The notes below the pieces were generated by a model that worked only from the letters and a program-made list of their open reading frames with translations, ran no database searches and was not told the DNA's origin. A DNA stretch of 64,000 nt. It comes from Dyadobacter sp. MSC1_007. GTDB taxonomy: Bacteria; Bacteroidota; Bacteroidia; Cytophagales; Spirosomataceae. Location of the stretch: assembly GCF_023667495.1 (NCBI RefSeq), contig NZ_JAMOZL010000009.1, positions 62,001 to 126,000 on the forward strand, written 5' to 3'. Of this stretch, positions 44,305 to 52,682 are shown in pieces; positions within the stretch are counted from its first letter, which is position 1, and every line of letters starts with the position of its first letter. Made by a program: the position numbers and the translations under genes.

Positions 44305-44934
44305 TTATGAAACGGTCCACGTCAGCACATAATCGTCAAAAGTATCATATGCTATACGCAATGGCTGAGGGGATTGGCCACTGATGAGGTTAACCTCAAA
44401 AAATCCATTTTGGTTGCTTGAAAAGCGATTTATCAAAATATGTTTTTTAAGGTCAAGGTCTTTATTTGCAGCATACTTAAAAACAGATTCTTTGGCCGAC
44501 CACATCAGGTGCAGCAGAAGGTTATCGGTCAGATCTGCCCAATGCTGTTCATCTTCGTTTAGAAAGTAGTCGGCACCTTTGGAAATAGATGGCTTCATTT
44601 GCTGAATATCTACGCCTACCGGGCGACTGTGATGCACATACACACATGCATATGCGCCCGAATGCGACATGGAAAGCTGCATCTGGCTTCCATCAATGTG
44701 CGGTTTGCGGTTATTGTCGTAAACAATGGAAGGCGCAGAGCCGGTCATTGCCGCCAGCAACGCGCGGCAGGCCAGCCACTCTTGTTTTCGTTTGTCTTTC
44801 TGAATGCTATCAAGCGTATCGGCCTCTTGCTGAGGCAGATCAAGCATTGCCTGCAATTGCTGCCAGGTTTCGGTCATATGCCAAAGGCCCAGAAGTGATA
44901 CCGGTGAAATGCTTTTTATGGAACTGATCCCCAT
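44305..44934 (-). CDS. 4'-phosphopantetheinyl transferase (Sfp superfamily)
   Basis: 209 residues. It moves the phosphopantetheine arm of CoA to a Ser of a carrier protein. The Sfp signatures are present: GVDIQ (107-111) and WSAKESVFK (145-153). The gene is divergent from the fifteen-gene run that includes an acyl carrier protein at 57439, the likely substrate. The -7 element for the opposite run begins only 8 bp upstream of its ATG, so the two directions may be coordinated. The start at 44934 gives a typical length. Confidence 0.93.
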   Translation of the reverse strand: MGISSIKSISPVSLLGLWHMTETWQQLQAMLDLPQQEADTLDSIQKDKRKQEWLACRALLAAMTGSAPSIVYDNNRKPHIDGSQMQLSMSHSGAYACVYVHHSRPVGVDIQQMKPSISKGADYFLNEDEQHWADLTDNLLLHLMWSAKESVFKYAANKDLDLKKHILINRFSSNQNGFFEVNLISGQSPQPLRIAYDTFDDYVLTWTVS

Positions 44935-44941
44935 TTATTGT

Positions 44942-44949
44942 TAATTTTG
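44942..44949 (+). promoter_or_regulatory. Bacteroidota -7 promoter element heading the biosynthetic run
   Basis: TAATTTTG matches TAnnTTTG, 46 bp before the ATG of the C45-type gene. It is the best candidate for transcription of the resorcinol-type locus. Confidence 0.6.
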
Positions 44950-44995
44950 ATATCTGAACCGGGTGCGCTTTGCATGCACCTGACTGTTGATTTCT

Positions 44996-46681
44996 ATGTG
45001 GCCTAAAAACAAAGTTCTGCGTTCTGCGCTCAAAACCTTTCTCATTTTCCTGCTGATTGTCGGCCTACTCCTGGGATTGTTCATCTGGCGGATTAAAGTA
45101 CCCACTCCAAAGCTTGAAAGTACTAAAACTGTCGAAAGTTACAAGCGCGTCAAAGTTGGGGAGAACCATTACCGGGTGGGCAATTGCTGGCTTAGGAAAA
45201 ATAAACATGGCATTTGGGAGATGTACCTGGAAGGCGCCCCTTACGAGCGCGGGCTGATCTATGGAGTGCTTGCCAAAGAGCTGATGGAAAAGCAGGAAGT
45301 ACATTTTGTGGGCCAGATCCGGGAAATGATCCCAAGCTCTGCATTTCTGCAAGTGCTGAAAGGATTTGTAGGCTGGTTTAACCGCGACATTTACAAATAT
45401 ATCCCCGAGGAAAACCAGCAGGAGATTTACGGCGTCTCTCAATCTTTTTCTGACCAGTTCAACTACATCGGGCCTAAATACTACCGGATACTCAACTATC
45501 ACGCGGCCCATGACATCGGTCACGCGCTCACCGATCTGAATATGGTGGGCTGCACCTCTTTTGCGGTCAATCACAGCCTTTCCAAAGACTCTACGCTGCT
45601 GATCGCCCGGAATTTTGACTTTTACATGGGCGATGCCTTCGCCGAGGATAAGCTTATCGTATTTATGAACCCGGACAAAGGCTACAAATTCGCTTCCTAT
45701 GCCTGGGCAGGCCTTACCGGCGTGGTCTCGGGCATGAACGAAAAAGGCATTACAGTTACGCTGAATGCTTCCAAATCCGATATTCCCTTCGCTGCCAAGG
45801 AACCGATTTCGATACTTGCGCGCGAAATCCTGCAATACGCAGGAACGATCCAGGAAGCGCACCGCATTGCGGCCAAAAGCGAAACATTTGTTTCTGAATC
45901 GCTGCTGATCGGCTCTGCCGCCGACGATAAGGCAGTGATCATCGAAAAGTCACCTCAGAAAATGGATGTTTACGAATCGGGCAAGGATTACCTGGTTTGT
46001 GCCAATCATTACCAGGGCAATGCATTCATCAACGATTCAGTCAATATCAACAATATCCGCGATACGGATTCCAAATCGCGCTTCGATAGGATGAACCAGC
46101 TGATGGCCCGCGCTTATCCGATGGATGTACAGCAGGCGGCTGAGATTTTAAGGGATAAAAAAGGGGTTGATGACAAGTTCATCGGTTATGGCAATGCCAA
46201 ATCGCTCAATCAACTGATCGCCCATCACGGTATTTTGTTTAAACCTGCACAAAAAGAGCTCTGGATCTCGACGCCACCTTATCAGCTGGGTGAATTTATC
46301 GGTTATAATCTGAGCGATGTTTTTTCGGATCATGGTAATTTTCAGCCAGTTGACTCGCTGACTATCGGTAGTGACCCGTTTTTGGGCACAGCCGATTACA
46401 AAAAGTTTGAAGCATTCAAATCAGTAAGGCAGAAAATCACTAAATATGTGATGCTGGACGCGCCACTGACACTGACGCCGCAGGCCGAAAAGGAATTTAT
46501 TGCCAATAACGCCGGAAGCTATCTTCCTTATTTTTACCTGGGGGAATACCATCGGAAAAACAGTGATTTCCGAAAGGCGATCAATTATTATGAGCAGGCC
46601 TTAAAACGCGAGGTGCCTTCTGCCAACGAGCACAAATCGATCCTGGCCAAAATTGAAGATTGCAAAAATAACCGGCGCTGA
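44996..46681 (+). CDS. C45-type Ntn-hydrolase / acyltransferase-like membrane protein
   Basis: 561 residues. An N-terminal membrane helix (~13-33) anchors it. The core is of the C45 (isopenicillin-N acyltransferase-like) Ntn type: LEGAPYERGLIYGVLAKEL, the autoprocessing nucleophile Cys186 in MVGCTSFAVN, ARNFDFYMGDAF, and GLTGVVSGMNEKGITVTLNA. The C-terminal ~80 residues carry a TPR-like segment (FRKAINYYEQALKRE). It could acylate or deacylate the cluster product or a precursor. C45 genes are, from memory, found in flexirubin-type loci. The ATG at 44996 was preferred to a TTG 9 bp upstream. First gene of the run. Confidence 0.88.
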   Translation: MWPKNKVLRSALKTFLIFLLIVGLLLGLFIWRIKVPTPKLESTKTVESYKRVKVGENHYRVGNCWLRKNKHGIWEMYLEGAPYERGLIYGVLAKELMEKQEVHFVGQIREMIPSSAFLQVLKGFVGWFNRDIYKYIPEENQQEIYGVSQSFSDQFNYIGPKYYRILNYHAAHDIGHALTDLNMVGCTSFAVNHSLSKDSTLLIARNFDFYMGDAFAEDKLIVFMNPDKGYKFASYAWAGLTGVVSGMNEKGITVTLNASKSDIPFAAKEPISILAREILQYAGTIQEAHRIAAKSETFVSESLLIGSAADDKAVIIEKSPQKMDVYESGKDYLVCANHYQGNAFINDSVNINNIRDTDSKSRFDRMNQLMARAYPMDVQQAAEILRDKKGVDDKFIGYGNAKSLNQLIAHHGILFKPAQKELWISTPPYQLGEFIGYNLSDVFSDHGNFQPVDSLTIGSDPFLGTADYKKFEAFKSVRQKITKYVMLDAPLTLTPQAEKEFIANNAGSYLPYFYLGEYHRKNSDFRKAINYYEQALKREVPSANEHKSILAKIEDCKNNRR

Positions 46682-46720
46682 GACTGCCGGAAAACGATTT
46701 CACATTACTGACCCATTGCC

Positions 46721-47977
46721 ATGACATTGACCGGTGAACCCCAACAGCAAAAGCTGCAAGAGCTGCTAGCCTATGTTTCCCAGCATTCAAGCTACTATCA
46801 AAGGATTTTTCGTGAAAATGGCATTGACAGCGCCTCAATTGCCACAACGGCTGACCTAACCCGGCTTCCATTTACGACAAAGGATGATCTGGCCCAGTAT
46901 AATGATGACTTCCTTTGTGTTCCTAAGAGCAAGATAACCGACTTTGTGACCACCTCGGGCACATTAAGCGATCCGGTCGCATTTTATCTGACCGATTCGG
47001 ACATCGAGCGGCTGGCCAGCAATGAGGCTGAGTCCTTCCGTTGCGCCGGTGGCAACCCGGACGACATCTACCAGCTGATGACGACAATCGACCGGCGGTT
47101 TATGGCAGGGCTGGCCTACTGGATGGGCGCACGCAAAATGGGCGCGGGTATGATCCGTGTAGGCCCGGGCGCGCCGTTTCTGCAATGGGAATCCATTCAG
47201 CGGTTTTCTCCCACGGTCATTATCGCCATACCCTCCTTTATTCCAAGGCTGATTGACTACGCTATTGCCAACGAGATCGATTTTCAGTCATCAAGCATTA
47301 AATCGGTCATCTGCATCGGCGAGCCGGTCCGCAACCCGGATTTTACATTCAATGAGCTCGGCAAGCGCATTACCTCCCAGTGGGACGTCAAGCTGTATTC
47401 CACCTATGCGTCCACGGAAATGGGGGCGGCATTTACCGAATGCGGCCAGGGAAAAGGGGGGCATTTGAACCCTGATCTGCTGATTTTGGAAGTGGTCGAC
47501 GAGCACGGTAATGCGGTCGGCGAAGGCCAGCTCGGCGAAGTAGTGGTGACAACGCTTGGCGTAGAGGGTATGCCGCTGCTGCGCTATAAAACCGGCGATC
47601 TTTGTCATGTGTATTACCAGCCTTGCGCGTGCGGGCGCACCAGCCCACGCCTGGGGCCTGTGGTCGGCCGCAAGCAGCAAATGATCAAATTTAAAGGCAC
47701 GACTATTTTTCCGCCTGCACTTTTTGATGTGCTCGATGCGGTTAAAGAGATTGAGCTATATCAGGTGGTGGTTTCTAAAAACGAGTTTGGAAATGATGAG
47801 ATCACCATTGTGCTTCCGATGCAATTGCAGACGGCTGTCTTTAAGGAAATGATCCATTCGCTCTTCAAATCAAGGCTTCGCGTATCGCCTGCTTTGCAGT
47901 TCGTGACCGCTGAAGAACTCACGTTCCGAATATACAAACAGGAGAAACGCAAACCTGAGAAATTGATCTATATTTGA
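46721..47977 (+). CDS. Phenylacetate-CoA ligase-like adenylate-forming enzyme
   Basis: 418 residues of the PaaK-type AMP-binding family. Motifs: the phosphate-binding loop VTTSGTLSDPVAF, the adenine/acyl motif YSTYASTEMGAAF, LRYKTGDLCHVYY, a Cys-rich CACGRTSPRLG, and the C-terminal catalytic-lysine region EKRKPEKLIYI. It would activate a carboxylic acid as an acyl adenylate, then load it on CoA or on a carrier protein. The acid is unknown; an aryl or fatty starter for the cluster product is plausible. It follows the C45 gene by 39 bp. Confidence 0.9.
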   Translation: MTLTGEPQQQKLQELLAYVSQHSSYYQRIFRENGIDSASIATTADLTRLPFTTKDDLAQYNDDFLCVPKSKITDFVTTSGTLSDPVAFYLTDSDIERLASNEAESFRCAGGNPDDIYQLMTTIDRRFMAGLAYWMGARKMGAGMIRVGPGAPFLQWESIQRFSPTVIIAIPSFIPRLIDYAIANEIDFQSSSIKSVICIGEPVRNPDFTFNELGKRITSQWDVKLYSTYASTEMGAAFTECGQGKGGHLNPDLLILEVVDEHGNAVGEGQLGEVVVTTLGVEGMPLLRYKTGDLCHVYYQPCACGRTSPRLGPVVGRKQQMIKFKGTTIFPPALFDVLDAVKEIELYQVVVSKNEFGNDEITIVLPMQLQTAVFKEMIHSLFKSRLRVSPALQFVTAEELTFRIYKQEKRKPEKLIYI

Positions 47978-48012
47978 ACCCTCTATTACCATTTAAAATA
48001 AAAATTACTATC

Positions 48013-48627
48013 ATGAAAAAGTCTATTTACGCGTCTGTAATGGCCATTACCTTCCTTGGCGCCGACGCGGCAGTTGCCCAGCGTGTGGATCTGAGATCGG
48101 GTGATCTAGCCGTGTTGTCAGGTCAGAAAACCGTCAATGTAGAGTACGATTATTCCAGCTTTGGAGTCGGCAAATTCGCTACCGAGCAAGAGTATCTCGA
48201 TAAGAAATCAGCAGAATACAATTCGAAGGAAGCAGGCAAAGGCGACACCTGGAAAAAGGCTTGGGTAGAAGACCGAAAGGCGCGCTATGAGCCCAAATTC
48301 GAAGAGCTCTTCAACAAAGGAATGGAAGATAAGGGACTCAAAGCGGTCCAGTCGCGACCAGACGCCCAGTATACGCTGATCGTGCGTACCAAATTCGTAG
48401 AGCCTGGTTTCAATGTGGGCGTAATGCGCAAGAATGCCTACGTGGATTATGAGGTTGATCTGGTTGAATCTGCCAACAAGTCTGCCAAAGTCGCCGAGAT
48501 TGCGATGCGGAATGTACCAGGCGGTCAGTTCGGCGGTTTTGACTTTGATACCGGCGTCCGAATCGCTGAATCTTATGCGAAAGCAGGAAAATCGCTTGCC
48601 GCTTTCCTGGATAAAAAAATCAAATAG
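48013..48627 (+). CDS. Secreted protein of unknown function
   Basis: 204 residues from the ATG at 48013 (MKKSIYASVMAITFLGADAA signal peptide, cleavage near VAQ). A TTG start at 47974 would only lengthen the N-terminus. The mature part has a charged helix (KKAWVEDRKARYEPKFEELF) followed by beta strands (AQYTLIVRTKFVEPGFNVGV) and ends KSLAAFLDKKIK. I do not recognise the family. It is the third gene of the run and sits beside a second secreted unknown, which suggests envelope proteins serving the cluster product. Confidence 0.78.
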   Translation: MKKSIYASVMAITFLGADAAVAQRVDLRSGDLAVLSGQKTVNVEYDYSSFGVGKFATEQEYLDKKSAEYNSKEAGKGDTWKKAWVEDRKARYEPKFEELFNKGMEDKGLKAVQSRPDAQYTLIVRTKFVEPGFNVGVMRKNAYVDYEVDLVESANKSAKVAEIAMRNVPGGQFGGFDFDTGVRIAESYAKAGKSLAAFLDKKIK

Positions 48628-48653
48628 TCAACACTCTCTAAATACTTCAACCT

Positions 48654-49286
48654 ATGAAAAAGTTATTACTGATCGCATTTGTCCTGTTTAGTGCCGGCGC
48701 AGTTAAGGCCGACAACACGATGGCAGACCTTTTTGCCGGTAAAACCAAACTGGTTTTCCTGGGCCTGGATTTCACGCAAGCCAAATACATTGGAAAGATC
48801 GGCTTTACCGATCCAGCTGCAATCCAAAACCAGCATATTGTAAGCTGGAACAACCTCATTGAGCTCGAACCGAAGAAATTCTCGCTTCAAAAAGCATTTA
48901 GCCTTAAAGACGATCAGTACAAGTCCAAAGTCGAGGATATGGTAAAGCTCAATAAATCAGTGGACGTCGACAAGAACATTACCGATGATGAGTACAGCAT
49001 TACCGAGGATCAGGTTAAAAAGTCGGTTGCTAAGTATGCGTTGAGCGAAAAAGAGGGCGTAGGCCTGGTTTATGTGGTCGAAAGCCTTAATAAAACCTCA
49101 GAAAAGCTTGTTGTCTGGGTCACTTTCATTGACCTGGCTACCAAAAAAGTACTGCATACCGAGAAAGTGGAAGGTAAGGCGGGCGGTTTCGGTTTCCGCA
49201 ATTACTGGGCCGGCGGCGTCTACAAGATCAACCAGGAGATAGACAAAAGCCTTTACAAAAAATGGAGCAAGTCCTTCAAGGCTTAA
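48654..49286 (+). CDS. Secreted protein of unknown function
   Basis: 210 residues with a signal peptide (FVLFSAGAVKA). The mature chain has mixed helix and strand (LVFLGLDFTQAKYIGKIGFT; GLVYVVESLNKTSEKLVVWV) and a Gly/aromatic tail (GFGFRNYWAGGVYKI). No catalytic motif or known domain is recognised. The spacing of 26 bp to the upstream secreted gene suggests co-transcription. A 138-bp gap with an inverted repeat separates it from the YdcF-like gene. Confidence 0.78.
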   Translation: MKKLLLIAFVLFSAGAVKADNTMADLFAGKTKLVFLGLDFTQAKYIGKIGFTDPAAIQNQHIVSWNNLIELEPKKFSLQKAFSLKDDQYKSKVEDMVKLNKSVDVDKNITDDEYSITEDQVKKSVAKYALSEKEGVGLVYVVESLNKTSEKLVVWVTFIDLATKKVLHTEKVEGKAGGFGFRNYWAGGVYKINQEIDKSLYKKWSKSFKA

Positions 49287-49349
49287 AAAAGTAAATAAAA
49301 TAGTTTATTTTTAAAGCTCAGATTCAATACCGATACCATATCATTCTTT

Positions 49350-49399
49350 GTAAGCTGTGATTTGTTTGCCTGAGTACTGGTGAACGTTTCACAGCTTAC
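49350..49399. repeat. Perfect 11-bp inverted repeat upstream of the YdcF-like gene
   Basis: GTAAGCTGTGA and its exact complement TCACAGCTTAC are separated by 28 bases. It lies in the only wide gap within the biosynthetic run and ends 25 bp before the next gene. It may be an operator, an RNA stem or a weak terminator; no T-run of note follows. Confidence 0.75.
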
Positions 49400-49424
49400 T
49401 GTTTAAAACCGCTGACCCATTAAC

Positions 49425-50150
49425 GTGCGCATCGCAAATCTGCTTTTTTCGGTACTTGTTTCCCTTCTTTTATCGGGTTGCGGCAAAATGCTCTACCGTT
49501 CGGCTGAAAAGGCTTTTGAAAAGGGTTCGAGGCAGGCCCCTTATGACGCGGTGATCGTGCCGGGTTTTCCTTACAATGGCCAGAAATGGGATATGGTTTT
49601 GCAGCTCCGCATCCACTGGGCGCATTACCTTTACGCAAAAGGCTACACAAAAAACATCATATTTTCCGGCTCTGCTGTGGCTACCCCTTACGTGGAGAGC
49701 CGCATTATGGCCAGCTACGCTCAGGCGCTTGGTGTGCCGCGCGAGCACATTTTTACCGAAGAAAAGGCCGAACACAGCACCGAAAACGTGTATTATTCTT
49801 ACCGGCTTGCAAAAGACCTGGGCTTTTCAAAAATTGCGCTCGCTACCGATCCGGTTCAGACCAGCTACATGCGCCGGTTTATCAAACGTTTCCAGTTGCC
49901 GATAGGGCTTTTGCCGACAGTAATCGATACGGTAAAGACCATCAATGTATATGAACCTAAAATCGACCCAAATGAAGCTATCAAAGCTGATTTTGTTAAA
50001 TTGTCGGACCGCGAAGGTTTTTTCAAGCGGTTCCGGGGCACGATGGGCGGCTATATCTATTGGCATGAGGAAGATCTGAAAACCAAAAAATACCGCAGGA
50101 GATATAAAGACAGAACGATACCCTCTTCTGTACAAACAAGGAACAATTAA
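49425..50150 (+). CDS. YdcF/SanA-like (DUF218) lipoprotein
   Basis: 241 residues from a GTG start. Lipoprotein-type signal with LLLSGC (Cys ~19). The DUF218 fold is seen in YDAVIVPGFPYNGQKWDMVL, NIIFSGSAVATPYVESRIMA and TEEKAEHSTENVYYSYRLAK. SanA and ElyC relatives act in envelope or polysaccharide metabolism, with unknown chemistry. It starts the second block of the run, 138 bp after the secreted pair, and ends 8 bp before the methyltransferase. Its role in the cluster is not known. Confidence 0.85.
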   Translation: MRIANLLFSVLVSLLLSGCGKMLYRSAEKAFEKGSRQAPYDAVIVPGFPYNGQKWDMVLQLRIHWAHYLYAKGYTKNIIFSGSAVATPYVESRIMASYAQALGVPREHIFTEEKAEHSTENVYYSYRLAKDLGFSKIALATDPVQTSYMRRFIKRFQLPIGLLPTVIDTVKTINVYEPKIDPNEAIKADFVKLSDREGFFKRFRGTMGGYIYWHEEDLKTKKYRRRYKDRTIPSSVQTRNN

Positions 50151-50158
50151 AGCGTACG

Positions 50159-51220
50159 ATGAAAAAAGAATTGTCGGCTATCGAAGCCAAGTATGAAGCT
50201 CAGAAGATCGCATTCGGTCCCATGTATTTCCAGTCGGTGATCGCGCTGCGGGACCTGGGCATATTGCAGTTTATCAGCGAAAACCGTAAAGGCGTCAGCA
50301 TTGAAACCATCATTGACAATGTCGATGTATCCGAGTATGGCGTGACATTGCTGCTGGAAGCGGCCGAGGTGTTGGGGGTAGTGGAGATCGCAGATAACAT
50401 TGTCAAGATCAGTAAAGTAGGTTTCTTTTTGTTGAAAGATGAAATGACGCGCGTGAACATGAACTTCATGAACGATGTCTGCTATCTGGGCGCCAAAAAC
50501 ATGACCGACAGCATCGTTAACGGAAAGCCTGAGGGCCTGAAAGTGCTTGGCGACTGGCCTACGATCTATGAAGGGCTCTCGATTCTGCCCGAGCCTGCCA
50601 AGACCTCCTGGTTTGAATTTGACCATTACTACTCCGACAATGCATTTCCCGACGCATTAAAGATTGTTTTCTCCAAAAAGCCCAAATTGATATTTGACGT
50701 GGGCGGCAATACCGGCAAATGGTCTTTTGCCTGCTGCGAGCATGACGCCCAGGTGAGGATTAAAATACTCGATCTGCCGGTGCAGCTCAATGTGGCCCGC
50801 GCTAATGCAACCGCGCGCGGACTGCTGGACCGTATCGATTTTCACGCCATTAACTTGCTGGATACGACCCAGAAGATACCCCAGGGAGCAGACGTGATCT
50901 GGATGAGCCAGTTTCTGGATTGTTTCTCGAAAGAGCAGATCACCCAGATTCTTGAAAATGCATTTCAGGCAGCCTCTGAGCACACAACTTTATATATTCT
51001 GGAACCATTTTTTGATAACCAGAATTATCCTGCTGCACATTATAGCCTGGTGGCTACATCTTTGTATTTTACAATTATGGCTAACGGCAACAGCAAAATG
51101 TACAGGATTGAGGTAATGAAAGAGCTGGTTTGCAAGGCCGGATTCGAGGTAGTAGCCACATATCCGCTGATCGGCGACAGTTATCATACGATTCTGGAAT
51201 GCAGGAAAAAAGCACAATAG
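50159..51220 (+). CDS. SAM-dependent methyltransferase (O-methyltransferase-like, with dimerisation domain)
   Basis: 353 residues. An N-terminal winged-helix dimerisation domain (~15-95: LRDLGILQFISENRKGVSIE, GVTLLLEAAEVLGVVEI) precedes a class I SAM fold (~170-345) with motif I LIFDVGGNTGKWSF and LPVQLNVARANATARGLLD. This architecture is that of plant-type and acetylserotonin-like O-methyltransferases, which act on phenolic hydroxyls, apt for a resorcinol or aryl product. The general acid/base residue could not be fixed. It starts 8 bp after the YdcF-like gene. Confidence 0.9.
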   Translation: MKKELSAIEAKYEAQKIAFGPMYFQSVIALRDLGILQFISENRKGVSIETIIDNVDVSEYGVTLLLEAAEVLGVVEIADNIVKISKVGFFLLKDEMTRVNMNFMNDVCYLGAKNMTDSIVNGKPEGLKVLGDWPTIYEGLSILPEPAKTSWFEFDHYYSDNAFPDALKIVFSKKPKLIFDVGGNTGKWSFACCEHDAQVRIKILDLPVQLNVARANATARGLLDRIDFHAINLLDTTQKIPQGADVIWMSQFLDCFSKEQITQILENAFQAASEHTTLYILEPFFDNQNYPAAHYSLVATSLYFTIMANGNSKMYRIEVMKELVCKAGFEVVATYPLIGDSYHTILECRKKAQ

Positions 51221-51260
51221 CTGATCCTTTTGTTGCCTGAATGCGTAAATCATCCATCTT

Positions 51261-51743
51261 ATGAAGCGAGTAGCTGCATTTTTCCTGGGTTTTCTGCTGA
51301 TTTGTGTTGCAGCGGCTGAGGCGCAAATTGATAAAGGCACCTACTATAAGGCCTTGGCCAGCGGAGAAGAGCAGTCGATAAACCAGGCACTTGCCAAACT
51401 GGAAGGGCAGAAGGCCTCACCGAAAGTGAATGCCTACAAAGGCGCTCTGACCATGAAGAAGGCCGGGTTTGTGAAAGGGGTCGGGGGAAAGGTGAAAACC
51501 TTTAAGCAAGGCGCGCATTTGCTGGAAGAGGAAATTAAAAGCAATCCGCAGAACACAGAATTTCGTTTTTTGCGACTTGCTGTCCAGGAACACGCGCCGG
51601 GTATTTTGAAATACAATAAGGAATTGCAGGAAGACAAGCAGGCAGTTGTATCGGGTTTTGACAAACTCGATACAGAGCTGAAAGGTGTGATAGCAGATTA
51701 TGCCAGGGACTCAAAGGTTTTGAAAGAGGCAGATCTGAAATAA
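51261..51743 (+). CDS. Small secreted helical protein of unknown function
   Basis: 160 residues with a signal peptide (FLLICVAAAEAQ). The mature protein is helical and Lys/Glu-rich (NQALAKLEGQKASPKVNAYK; ELQEDKQAVVSGFDKLDTEL) with no aromatic-rich core. TPR-like periodicity is possible in the first half. I do not recognise it. It lies 28 bp before the DarA-like gene on the same strand, so it belongs to the run. Confidence 0.78.
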   Translation: MKRVAAFFLGFLLICVAAAEAQIDKGTYYKALASGEEQSINQALAKLEGQKASPKVNAYKGALTMKKAGFVKGVGGKVKTFKQGAHLLEEEIKSNPQNTEFRFLRLAVQEHAPGILKYNKELQEDKQAVVSGFDKLDTELKGVIADYARDSKVLKEADLK

Positions 51744-51770
51744 AAAGGCACTAACGGGACCTTATCTTAA

Positions 51771-52682
51771 ATGAAAAAAATTCTAGTCGTAAACTATTCG
51801 CAATCAGGGCAGTTGAATGAGATCATAGACAGGTTCCTTATCCCTTTTGATCCTGAAACAATAGAGCGATTACAGATCCAGCCGCTTACGCCTTTTGTAT
51901 TTCCCTGGACTTCCGACGAGTTTTTTGATAAAATGCCCGAGTGCGTCCACGAGGATGTGATTGAGCTGAAACCGGTTCATTTCAGTGCCGAGCGCTACGA
52001 GCTGATCGTGATCGGCTACCAGCCATGGTTTCTGTCGCCTTCGCTGCCCATTACGGCGCTACTGAAAATGCCCGCTTTTCAGCAGCGGCTGCGTGATACA
52101 CCCGTGGTAACAGTCATTGGGGGCCGTAATATGTGGCTCAATTCGCAGGAAAGCATTAAAAAGCTGGTCAAGGATGCGGGCGGAAGGCTGGTAGGTAACA
52201 TACCGCTGATGGACCGCACCTCCAATCTGATTAGCGCCGTCACGATCCTGCATTGGATGCTGACGGGCCGGAAGGAGAAAAAGTGGGGCGTTTTCCCGAT
52301 GCCCGGCGTAAGCCAGCAGGATATCGAAAGCGCTGCCGGGTTCGGAGCAATTGTGAAGAATGCATTTGAGAGAGACGAGCTCGACGGAGTACAGCAGCAG
52401 ATCCTTGCCACGGGAAGGATTCAGATCCCGACCGACATTCTCTTTATCGAGCAGCGGGCCAAAAAGCTGTTCCGCATCTGGGCGAACCTGATCAAAACCA
52501 AAGGCACGACCCCGGCCAGGCGCAAAAGGCTGGTAGGGTTTTTTAAATACTATCTGTTGATTGCCCTTTTTATGGTGGCCCCCTTGCTGCTTACGGTGTA
52601 TAATCTGCTGATAGCACCTTTTAGTGGAAATGCGATTAAGAAGAAAAAAGAATACTTTTGTGGTGTAGAAACCAAATTATAA
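51771..52682 (+). CDS. darA: DarA-like dialkylresorcinol aromatase (flavodoxin-like, membrane-anchored)
   Basis: 303 residues. The N-terminus MKKILVVNYSQSGQL is a flavodoxin/FMN-reductase phosphate-binding loop. The middle (VIGYQPWFLSPSLPITALLK; VVTVIGGRNMWLNSQESIKK) fits DarA, and a C-terminal membrane segment (YYLLIALFMVAPLLLTVYNL) anchors it. In characterised pathways DarA oxidises the cyclohexanedione made by DarB to the resorcinol ring; a flavin fold suits that reaction. Its stop codon overlaps the darB start by one base (TAATG), giving translational coupling. Confidence 0.87.
   Translation: MKKILVVNYSQSGQLNEIIDRFLIPFDPETIERLQIQPLTPFVFPWTSDEFFDKMPECVHEDVIELKPVHFSAERYELIVIGYQPWFLSPSLPITALLKMPAFQQRLRDTPVVTVIGGRNMWLNSQESIKKLVKDAGGRLVGNIPLMDRTSNLISAVTILHWMLTGRKEKKWGVFPMPGVSQQDIESAAGFGAIVKNAFERDELDGVQQQILATGRIQIPTDILFIEQRAKKLFRIWANLIKTKGTTPARRKRLVGFFKYYLLIALFMVAPLLLTVYNLLIAPFSGNAIKKKKEYFCGVETKL

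Noticed and set aside
45065..45862. 265-residue open frame opposite the C45-type gene
   Set aside because: Antisense shadow of a gene with an intact Ntn-hydrolase nucleophile region.
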